A stretch of DNA of 64,000 nucleotides, from contig NZ_WFLI01000003.1 in assembly GCF_009208555.1 (NCBI RefSeq), positions 1-64,000 on the forward strand. Direction: 5' to 3'. Positions 8,529-15,911 of this stretch are shown here, in pieces. The stretch's first letter is position 1. Each line of letters opens with the position of its first letter. The notes beneath the pieces were generated by a model. The model was not told the origin of the DNA. It worked only from the letters and a program-made list of their open reading frames with translations, and searched no databases. Source of the DNA: Janthinobacterium violaceinigrum (lineage in GTDB: Bacteria > Pseudomonadota > Gammaproteobacteria > Burkholderiales > Burkholderiaceae_D). Both the position numbers and the translations under genes were made by a program.

Positions 8529-8628
8529 AGCACGGCAGTCCGTGGCGGCTTTGCTCCGCCAGGGACTGACTGTACATTCGTACCGCCTTTGGACGACGGA
8601 TTTTGCCCTGAGCCGTAGTCCCAAGCTT
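8529..8628 (+). repeat. Diverged family 1 element, copy B2
   Basis: A decayed copy sits directly after copy B. It keeps CCGTGGCGGC at its left, GTACATTCGTAC at its centre, and TTTGCCCTGAGCCGTAGTCC at its right, matching copy B's TTGCCCTGAACCGTAGTCC. The inner stem is no longer obvious. Confidence 0.5.
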
Positions 8629-8650
8629 TCACACCTGAATACATAGTCCC

Positions 8651-9898
8651 ATGGAAAACCTGATCAAGGGGCAGCGCCTGGCGCTGTCCGGCCTCGTCAC
8701 GGGCAATGTCGTGCAACTGGGCCTCGCCACTGCGGGCGTGGCGCTGGACTTTGCCTGTTTCGGCCTCGATGCCGGCGGCAAGCTGTCCGACGACCGCTAC
8801 ATGACCTTTTTTAACCAGCCGCGCACGCCGTGTGGCGGCGTGGAAGCGGCGGCGCCGGCGGGCGACCTTGCCGGTTTCAGCTACCAGCTGGAGCGCCTGC
8901 CTGCCTCCATCGAACGCCTGGTCGTCACGGCCGCCATCGATGGCGACGCCACCATGGCGCAGCTGGGCAGCGGCTATCTGCGCCTGCTCGACGGCGGCCG
9001 CGAGCTGGCCCGCTACGCGTATGGGGGTGCTGATTTTTCCCAGGAAAAAGCCGTGATGCTGGGCGAGCTCTACCGCAAGGACGGGGGCTGGCGCTTCATG
9101 GCCGTGGGCCAGGGTTTCAATGGCGGCCTGGACGCGCTGGTCGCGCATTTCGGCGGCGAAGTGGCGCAGGCCGCGCCGGAACCTGCGGCGAAGATTTCCC
9201 TGTCGAAAATCTCGCTGACCAAGGCGGGGCAGACGCACAAGGTATCTCTGGAAAAGGGCGCGGGCGCGCCGAAAAAACTCATCGTCAAGGCCAGCTGGGT
9301 CGATAACGGCGATGGCGACGACGATAACGACGATCTCGATTTGCGGGTCGGCATCCTCTTGCCGAATGGCCAGATGCGCTTCATCCAGGCGCCGGATACG
9401 GCAGGCAGTTTCGACGCTATGCCCTATGTGCGCCACCTGGGCGACGTGGCCGGCGCATCGGGCAAGGAGCCGGCCACGGAAACGGTGGAAGTCAATCCCG
9501 CGCTGGCGCACCATTACGGCGGCACCGTGGGCCTGGTCTTCAGCGTGTATTCGGCGCTGGCCAACGGCGCCGTGTCCGTGGCGTCCATGCGGCCGAAAAT
9601 GGTCATGCAATACGGCGAGCAGACCGTCGAGTGCGCGTTCGACTTCCGCCTGTCCACGGCGGCCGAAGACGACACGGTCTACACCTATGTGATCGGCATG
9701 GCGCGCATCACGGGGGACAGCATCATCCTCGAGCCGTCCGGCAAGACGTCGGAGCCAGGCAGCGAGGCGACGCCGTGGCTGAGCTGGCAGGGCGAGAACC
9801 TGCAGCTGGCCTTCAACGGCCCCGTCGTCTTCAAGGGCGAGGACAAGGATGATGAAGACGATTTCAATGCGGACAATCCGCGCCGCTACATTGCTTAG
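8651..9898 (+). CDS. TerD-TerA fusion protein
   Basis: The 415-aa protein joins an N-terminal TerD-like domain (about 1-175; GLDAGGKLSDDRYMTFFNQP, then GELYRKDGGWRFMAVGQGFN) to a C-terminal TerA-like domain (about 195-400). The latter has the acidic loop DNGDGDDDNDDLDLRVG, GQMRFIQAPD and a tail rich in Asp/Glu. TerA is part of the ter stress system with TerD-type Ca2+-binding domains. The TerD half is nearly the same as that of the next gene, pointing to duplication. The gap to the next gene is 26 nt, with GGAGAC before it, so they form one operon. Confidence 0.85.
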   Translation: MENLIKGQRLALSGLVTGNVVQLGLATAGVALDFACFGLDAGGKLSDDRYMTFFNQPRTPCGGVEAAAPAGDLAGFSYQLERLPASIERLVVTAAIDGDATMAQLGSGYLRLLDGGRELARYAYGGADFSQEKAVMLGELYRKDGGWRFMAVGQGFNGGLDALVAHFGGEVAQAAPEPAAKISLSKISLTKAGQTHKVSLEKGAGAPKKLIVKASWVDNGDGDDDNDDLDLRVGILLPNGQMRFIQAPDTAGSFDAMPYVRHLGDVAGASGKEPATETVEVNPALAHHYGGTVGLVFSVYSALANGAVSVASMRPKMVMQYGEQTVECAFDFRLSTAAEDDTVYTYVIGMARITGDSIILEPSGKTSEPGSEATPWLSWQGENLQLAFNGPVVFKGEDKDDEDDFNADNPRRYIA

Positions 9899-9924
9899 TA
9901 CCTGAATACTAACTGGAGACATTG

Positions 9925-11268
9925 ATGGAAACCTTGGCCAAGGGCCAGCGCTTGCCGCTGGCCAATCTCGTTCCCGATGGCGTGCTGCAGATCGGCGTCG
10001 CCGCACAGGGGCTGGCGCTGGACGTGGCCTGCTTCGGCCTCGATGCCGGCGGCAAGCTGTCCGACGAGCGCTACATGACCTTCTTCAACCAGCCGCGCAC
10101 GCCGTGCGGCGGCGTGGAAGCGCGCGCCGGCAGCGGCGGCGACATGGCCGAGTTTGCCTTGCAGCTGGCGCGCTTGCCGGCCGGTATAGACCGCCTCGTC
10201 GTGACGGCGTCCATCGATGGCGGCGGCGTGATGTCGCAGCTGCAGTCCGGCCACGTGCGCCTGCAGGCAGGCGGGCGCGAACTGGCCCGCTTCGCCTTTG
10301 CGGGCGCAGATTTCGCGCAAGAAAAAGCCGTGATGCTGGCGGAAATCTACCGCAAGGATGGCGGCTGGCGCTGCATGGCCGTGGGCCAGGGTTTCAATGG
10401 CGGGCTGGACGCGCTGGTGCGCCACTTTGGCGGCGAAGTCGACCAGGCCGCGCCCGCCGCTGCGGCGGCCCCGGCAGCGGCGTCTGCCGTCGTGCAAGCC
10501 AAGCTCAACCTGGAAAAGCGGGTGGAACGCGAGGCGCCGCAACTGGTCAGCCTGGTCAAGCAGGCTGGCGTGTCCCTGCAAAAAGTGGGCCTGTCGGAGC
10601 ACCGTGCCAAGGTCTGCCTGTGCCTCGATATCTCCGGTTCCATGGGACGGCTGTACAAGGAGGGCCTGGTGCAGCGTTTTGCCGAACGCATCCTGGCCCT
10701 GGGCTGCAAGTTCGACGACGATGGCGAGATCGACGTTTTCCTGTTCGGCAAGAACGTTCACCATCCGGCGCCCATGGCCTTGAGCAACTGCAACACTTAT
10801 GTGGGGCAGGCGATTGCCCGCCACCCGCTGGAAGGCGACACGCGCTATGGCGCCGCCATGCAAGCGATCCGCGCGTTCTATTTCCCCGATGCAGCCGGCG
10901 GCGAACGCACGCGGCCCGTCGCGGCCGAGTTGCCCGTGTACGTGATGTTCGTCACGGACGGTGGCACCAGCGACCAGGTGACGACGGAGAAGCAGTTGCG
11001 CTGGGCCAGCAATGAACCCATCTTCTGGCAATTCATGGGCATTGGCAAAGGGCGCAAATCGAAAAGCAAGTTCCTCGCCGCGTTTGCCGATTCCGACTTC
11101 CCCTTCCTGGAAAAGCTCGACGAATTGCAGGGGCGTCTGGTCGACAACGCCAACTACTTTTCCGTCGGCTCGCCGGACGAGCACAGCGATGCGGAGCTGT
11201 ATGACTTGCTGATGACGGAATATCCGGGCTGGTTGAAACTGGCGCGCGGCCATGGCTTGCTGCGCTAG
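9925..11268 (+). CDS. TerD-VWA fusion (TerF-like) protein
   Basis: The 447-aa protein has an N-terminal TerD-like domain (1-175), an Ala-rich linker (about 177-195) and a C-terminal von Willebrand factor A domain of the TerF/TerY type. The VWA domain carries a MIDAS motif DISGSMG, a second metal-site Thr in EGDTRYG and MFVTDGGTSD. VWA domains bind Mg2+ and mediate protein contacts, so this may be the adaptor of the cassette. The start is ATG 9925 with GGAGAC at 9915-9920; a TTG one codon upstream is unlikely. The TerD part is a paralogue of the preceding gene's N-terminus. Confidence 0.87.
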   Translation: METLAKGQRLPLANLVPDGVLQIGVAAQGLALDVACFGLDAGGKLSDERYMTFFNQPRTPCGGVEARAGSGGDMAEFALQLARLPAGIDRLVVTASIDGGGVMSQLQSGHVRLQAGGRELARFAFAGADFAQEKAVMLAEIYRKDGGWRCMAVGQGFNGGLDALVRHFGGEVDQAAPAAAAAPAAASAVVQAKLNLEKRVEREAPQLVSLVKQAGVSLQKVGLSEHRAKVCLCLDISGSMGRLYKEGLVQRFAERILALGCKFDDDGEIDVFLFGKNVHHPAPMALSNCNTYVGQAIARHPLEGDTRYGAAMQAIRAFYFPDAAGGERTRPVAAELPVYVMFVTDGGTSDQVTTEKQLRWASNEPIFWQFMGIGKGRKSKSKFLAAFADSDFPFLEKLDELQGRLVDNANYFSVGSPDEHSDAELYDLLMTEYPGWLKLARGHGLLR

Positions 11269-11453
11269 TGCAAAGGTGGCGCACAGTTCATCGGATGAGG
11301 CTGTACAACCACAAGTGGAAGAGATTTGTAAATTGAAGTAAATAACAATGGTTCGCATTTGCTTTGCTGCCGCGACTCATGGCATGCTTTGAACGTGCTC
11401 TCACGCTGCGGCGTAGCGCCTCATCCGTAGCGTCTCCATTATTTTTTAGCCAA

Positions 11454-13724
11454 ATGCATAAACTTCTTTTCCACTGTCTGGCAGGCGGCAGCCTGCTGGT
11501 CTCCGGCGCCGCCGTCCAGGCGCAAACCGTCAGCGGCGCCGCCGCCGTGAAGCCCGCACCAGCACCGGCACCGGCCAAGGCGCCCGCCGTCGATGCTCCC
11601 GCGACCGTCAGCGTGACGGCCGAACGTCCCACGGGCCGCATCGACCGGCAAGTCTACGACGTCAAGTCCGACGTGGGCAGCACCAATGGCACGGCGGCCG
11701 ACGCCTTGAACAATGTGCCGTCCGTGGCCGTCGATCCTGACGGCAGCGTGTCCTTGCGGGGCAGCAGCAATGTGCAGATATTGATCGACGGCAAGCCGTC
11801 GGCCATGCTGCAGGGCGATTCGCGTGGCGCCACCCTGAACGCCATGGCGGCCGACGATATCGAGTCGGTGGAAGTGATCAACAATCCCGGCGCCCAGTTC
11901 GGCAACGAAGCCGGCGGCGGTCCGATCTTGAACCTGGTGATGCGGCGCAACCGCAAGCCGGGCGGCTTTGCCACCGTGAATGCGAATGCGGGCATCGCGG
12001 GACGCTACAACAGTTCCGTGTCCGGCACCTACAACGAAGGGCCGTGGGGCTACCAGGGCGGCATCAATGTGCGCCATGACGGCCGCAATTCCGTGGGCGA
12101 AGTCAGCCGCGAACGCCTGGACCGCGGCACGGGCGCGTTTGCCCCCAGCAGCCAGAGCTCCACCAGCAATGGCTTGAACGACTCGCTGGGCTTGCACGGC
12201 ACCGTCAATTACAACCTGAACACGAATGACACCCTGGCCGCCAGTGTGTCGTACAACGGGCGCAGCAACGACCAGCGCTCGCTCGACCGCTACATCAATG
12301 GCGACAGCACGGGCAGCACCATCGGCGACTATGTGCGCAGCACCGTGCGCAACGGCGACAGCCGCAATTACAGCTGGGGCGGGCGCTACGACCACAAGGG
12401 CGAATTGCCGGGCGAAACCCTGAAAATCGACTTGCGCGTATCATCGTCGACCAACGAGAGCGACAGCGATTACGCGAATGCCTATGCGATCGCGCCCGTC
12501 AACGCCTTCGACAGCCGCGCGCGCCAGCACAGCGAAACGGGCAACCGCATCGTCGACTTCAGCGGCGACTACGAGCGCCCGCTGGCGGGCGGCACGGCCA
12601 AGCTGGGCTACAAGGTGGCGGACAACAAGAGCAGCTTCGACACCCTGTACACGGACATCAATCCGGCCAGCCTGGCGGAAACCGTCAACCCCATGCGCAG
12701 CAACCGTTTCGAGATGGACGAGCGCACCATCGCCCTGTACGGTTCCTACCAGATGCGCCTGAATGAACGCTGGGGCGCGCTGGCCGGTTTGCGCGCCGAA
12801 TACACGGACTTGAACGTGCGCCAGATCACGGGCGGCGTCGAGGCCGGCAATAATTACCTCAACTACATCCCCAGCCTGTTTGCCACCTACAAGGTCAATG
12901 ACGAGAGCAATCTGCGCTTCAGCTATGCGCACCGCATCCGCCGCCCGAACGCGGGCGACCTGAACCCGTACGTGGTGTACCGCGACGAATTTAATGTGTC
13001 GGCCGGCAATCCCAAGCTCAAGCCCACGCAGACGGATTCGTTCGAGATCGGCTATGAAACGAAGATCGCGGGCCTGGAAAGCAGCTTGCGCGCCTACCAC
13101 CGCCGCGATACGGACGCCATCGTCGATTACCGCTACTTCATCAGCGACAACGTGCTGCTGACCACGCGCCAAAATGGCGAAGGCAGCCATTCTAGCGGCC
13201 TGGAGTTCAGCGTCAGCGGCAAGCTGACGCCGTCGCTGACCCTGAACACGAGCGGCAACCTGGCGCGCAGCCAGCAGACCAGTTCCGACGACCTGGGCAA
13301 CCTCAGCACGCGCACGGCGAACGCCCTGAGCGGCCGCGCGCGCCTCAATTACCAGGTCAATGCGGATAACCAGTTGCAACTGGCCCTGCAAATGCAAGGC
13401 AAGATGCTGTCGGGACAGGGTTACCGCTCGCCGAACAATACCTTGAATATGAGCTGGCGCCACACGGTGACGCCGCAGCTGAGCCTGGTCATGAACGTGA
13501 CCGATGTGTTCAGTACCAACAAGATGGAAACCGTCATCAACAGCGCGTCTTTGCGCGAGACGAGCACGCGCCGCTTCGACGGGCGCATGATTTATGTGGG
13601 CTTGTCGTACCGCCTGGGCGGCGCCACGACGGCGGCGAAAGAAGGCGAGCGCGAACCTCGCTTCGGTCCGCCGGGCGGACGGGGACCAGGCGGTCCCGGC
13701 CCCGGCGGCGAGGGACCGGGCTAA
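11454..13724 (+). CDS. TonB-dependent receptor / outer-membrane beta-barrel protein
   Basis: The 756-aa protein begins with a signal peptide (MHKLLFHCLAGGSLLVSGAA, cut near AQAQ), then an Ala/Pro linker. A plug domain follows (DALNNVPSVAVDPDGSVSLRG, QILIDGKPSAML, ESVEVINNPGAQFGNEAGGG). A long beta-barrel then ends in the aromatic strand MIYVGLSYRLG. It would import an unknown ligand across the outer membrane using TonB. The barrel is of the OMP_b-brl_3 type. It is odd in that, after the expected final strand, about 35 residues of charged and then Gly/Pro-rich tail follow (FGPPGGRGPGGPGPGG). ATG 11454 is chosen because it starts the signal peptide. No ligand-processing genes are adjacent. Confidence 0.88.
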   Translation: MHKLLFHCLAGGSLLVSGAAVQAQTVSGAAAVKPAPAPAPAKAPAVDAPATVSVTAERPTGRIDRQVYDVKSDVGSTNGTAADALNNVPSVAVDPDGSVSLRGSSNVQILIDGKPSAMLQGDSRGATLNAMAADDIESVEVINNPGAQFGNEAGGGPILNLVMRRNRKPGGFATVNANAGIAGRYNSSVSGTYNEGPWGYQGGINVRHDGRNSVGEVSRERLDRGTGAFAPSSQSSTSNGLNDSLGLHGTVNYNLNTNDTLAASVSYNGRSNDQRSLDRYINGDSTGSTIGDYVRSTVRNGDSRNYSWGGRYDHKGELPGETLKIDLRVSSSTNESDSDYANAYAIAPVNAFDSRARQHSETGNRIVDFSGDYERPLAGGTAKLGYKVADNKSSFDTLYTDINPASLAETVNPMRSNRFEMDERTIALYGSYQMRLNERWGALAGLRAEYTDLNVRQITGGVEAGNNYLNYIPSLFATYKVNDESNLRFSYAHRIRRPNAGDLNPYVVYRDEFNVSAGNPKLKPTQTDSFEIGYETKIAGLESSLRAYHRRDTDAIVDYRYFISDNVLLTTRQNGEGSHSSGLEFSVSGKLTPSLTLNTSGNLARSQQTSSDDLGNLSTRTANALSGRARLNYQVNADNQLQLALQMQGKMLSGQGYRSPNNTLNMSWRHTVTPQLSLVMNVTDVFSTNKMETVINSASLRETSTRRFDGRMIYVGLSYRLGGATTAAKEGEREPRFGPPGGRGPGGPGPGGEGPG

Positions 13725-13739
13725 GCCCGGCCAGGCAGC

Positions 13740-14780
13740 CTAGGCAGCGGCGGCGATTTCCTTGAGGAAGTCGACAAAGCTGTCCGCATGGCGTTCAAAA
13801 CGCCATGCGCCTGCGCCGTGCTCGGCCGTGTAGATGGGCGCGTCGCCGTCAACGATGGCTGACAAATCCAGGCAATACGGATCGGCGCCCGCATCGGCAA
13901 TCACCACGTAGTGGACGGGCCAGCCGGCGAGGACTTCCTGGTCGACGGGATTGCAAGCGTACCCATGCTGCCCCTTGATCAGCTCTGCCGCGCCGTACAG
14001 ATGCAGGCCCTGGAAGTAGCGTTTGCTGTCGATATACACGCGCAGCGGCGAATAGCGGGCCAGGAAGCGCCGGTATTGTTCCGGCAAAGTCCAACGCTGG
14101 TCGATGGCCGCCAGGTCGGCATTCTCCGCAATGACCAGCCAGTTCGACGGGCGCGCCAGGTCCTGATCCTTCTTGCGCTCGGCCGCCAGTTTCTTTTCCA
14201 GTTTTGCGGCCGCCTTTTCCAGTGCCGTGCGTGGATCGTCCAGCGAGGCATGCGTGGCCGGGGCCGCAAAGCCGTGGCCATCCGGGTAGCTGTCCGCTTG
14301 CCAGGCCAGCACCTCGGCCACGCGCAGCTGCTCCGGTTTCCAGTGGCCGGGATCGGTCATCAAGCCCCGGTCGAAGGGCTGGCCGCTGGCGATGGCCAGG
14401 CTCTTGATGGCCTTGGCGCGCGTGCTGGACTTGGCGCCGTCCGCGGCGGCGAGCGCCACCAGCGGGCCATAGGCGGCCTTGCCCATGCTCTTGAGCATGC
14501 CATCGACGGCCCAGTAGCTGAGCTCGGGCACCGCCAGGCAGGCGGTAAAGAAGTCGCCGCACTCGCCAGGCTCTGCCAGCGCGATGATGTCCGTCATGAG
14601 GAAGTTGCGCCAATGCAGCAGCTGGCCATCCTTGGCGTAGCCGATGAGGATGTCGAGCACGGCGCGCCGCTCGTCCATTCCATGCTTTTTGATCAGGCGG
14701 TCTTTCAGCCGCGCGAACTTGTTGCCATCGGTTTCGTCAAACAGCTTGCGGTGCAGGGCGGCAAGGGGAGTGACCGCCAT
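13740..14780 (-). CDS. SMI1/KNR4 (SUKH)-like domain protein
   Basis: The 346-aa protein has an alpha-helical N-terminal half (about 1-150, possibly HEAT-like), a charged Lys/Glu coil (LEKKLAAERKKD near residue 200) and a C-terminal half that looks like a SUKH domain. The latter shows WTLPEQYRRFLARYSPLRVYI, VHYVVIADAGADPYCLDLSA and a closing SFVDFLKEI. SUKH proteins are often immunity proteins against polymorphic toxins, though housekeeping roles exist. Its start overlaps the thyA stop by 1 nt (TGATG), so it is translated from the thyA transcript. No toxin gene is adjacent. The family call is from pattern memory. Confidence 0.65.
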   Translation of the reverse strand: MAVTPLAALHRKLFDETDGNKFARLKDRLIKKHGMDERRAVLDILIGYAKDGQLLHWRNFLMTDIIALAEPGECGDFFTACLAVPELSYWAVDGMLKSMGKAAYGPLVALAAADGAKSSTRAKAIKSLAIASGQPFDRGLMTDPGHWKPEQLRVAEVLAWQADSYPDGHGFAAPATHASLDDPRTALEKAAAKLEKKLAAERKKDQDLARPSNWLVIAENADLAAIDQRWTLPEQYRRFLARYSPLRVYIDSKRYFQGLHLYGAAELIKGQHGYACNPVDQEVLAGWPVHYVVIADAGADPYCLDLSAIVDGDAPIYTAEHGAGAWRFERHADSFVDFLKEIAAAA

Positions 14781-15754
14781 CAGACAGCCATCGCCGCCTT
14801 GATGGGCGCATGGTGTTCATAGCCTTCCAGCGAGAAATCGGACGGCTCGATCTTTTCCAGCCATTCCGGCTCGTACTTGCCCGTCTTCGCATAGTCGGGC
14901 ACGCGGTCGGAAATGACGAAGCGCGGCGCGGGGAACGGCGTGCGCTTCAATTGCTCTTCCACCATGTCGAGGTGGTTTTCATAGATGTGCGCGTCGCCGA
15001 TGAAATACGTGAACCAGCGCGGCGTATAGCCCGTCAGGCGCGCCACCAGGTGCAGCAGGGCCGCGCCTTCGGCGATGTTGAACGGTGTGCCCAGGCCGAT
15101 ATCGTTGCTGCGTACATATAAGCACAGCGAGATTTCGCGCGTGCTGGCGTTCGGGATGAACTGGTACAGCAAATGGCAGGCGGGCAGGGCGACGGCGTCC
15201 AGCACGGCCGGGTTCCAGCCGTGGAACAGGATGCGGCGGCTGCCCGGGTTCGTCATGATGGTGTCGAGACACTCGCGCAGCTGATCGACGGCCTTGTACA
15301 GCAAGACCTTCTGCACGCCGTCTTCGGCGATGGGGGCGATCAGGGTAAAACCGTTCGCTTGCGCATCGGCAATTTGCGCGGGCTTGTCGGCGTCGAGCAA
15401 TTTATACGCGGGCCATTGTCTCCATTGCACGCCGTACACGGGGCCCAGGTCGTCCTCGCCTTCGCGGTAGGGGTTGGCCAGCCATTGCGCGTTTTCATTG
15501 GCATTCTGGTCCCATACCTTGCAGCCCAGCGCGCGGAACTCGGCCGCGTTGCGCGACGCGCGCAGGAAGGCGCACAATTCGCCGATCACGGATTTGAAAG
15601 CCAGTTTCTTGGTCGTCACGGCGGGGAAATTGCCGTTGGCCAAGTCGAAACGCATCATGGCGCCCGGCACGCTCAGGGTGCGGATGCCCGTGCGGTTGTC
15701 TTGCCAGCTGCCCGTTTCGAGCACGGTCTTGATCAAATCTTGATATTGCTGCAT
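14780..15754 (-). CDS. thyA: Thymidylate synthase
   Basis: The 324-aa enzyme converts dUMP and methylene-tetrahydrofolate to dTMP and dihydrofolate. Visible are the substrate-binding Arg loop ([15 protein letters not shown]), VYGVQWRQW, the catalytic Cys in [11 protein letters not shown], the phosphate-binding [12 protein letters not shown] and the dUMP-binding [12 protein letters not shown]. It is longer than the 264-aa E. coli enzyme, as in other members that carry an insert around residues 80-150. ATG 15754 (MQQYQDLI) is chosen; upstream codons lack conservation. It is divergent from the GGDEF-EAL gene. Confidence 0.96.
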   Translation of the reverse strand: MQQYQDLIKTVLETGSWQDNRTGIRTLSVPGAMMRFDLANGNFPAVTTKKLAFKSVIGELCAFLRASRNAAEFRALGCKVWDQNANENAQWLANPYREGEDDLGPVYGVQWRQWPAYKLLDADKPAQIADAQANGFTLIAPIAEDGVQKVLLYKAVDQLRECLDTIMTNPGSRRILFHGWNPAVLDAVALPACHLLYQFIPNASTREISLCLYVRSNDIGLGTPFNIAEGAALLHLVARLTGYTPRWFTYFIGDAHIYENHLDMVEEQLKRTPFPAPRFVISDRVPDYAKTGKYEPEWLEKIEPSDFSLEGYEHHAPIKAAMAV

Positions 15755-15911
15755 GTATTTCTCCAACGGTAAGGATGGTGATTGTAACGCAGGCGCGACA
15801 GGCGGGCTGCGGGCCGCACACATAATTACGCTGCGGGCTCACCTGCAAACATGACTCTGTGGTAATTTGTGTGTCCTTGAGGAAATACACAGAAACGGCA
15901 GATGCTGCACC

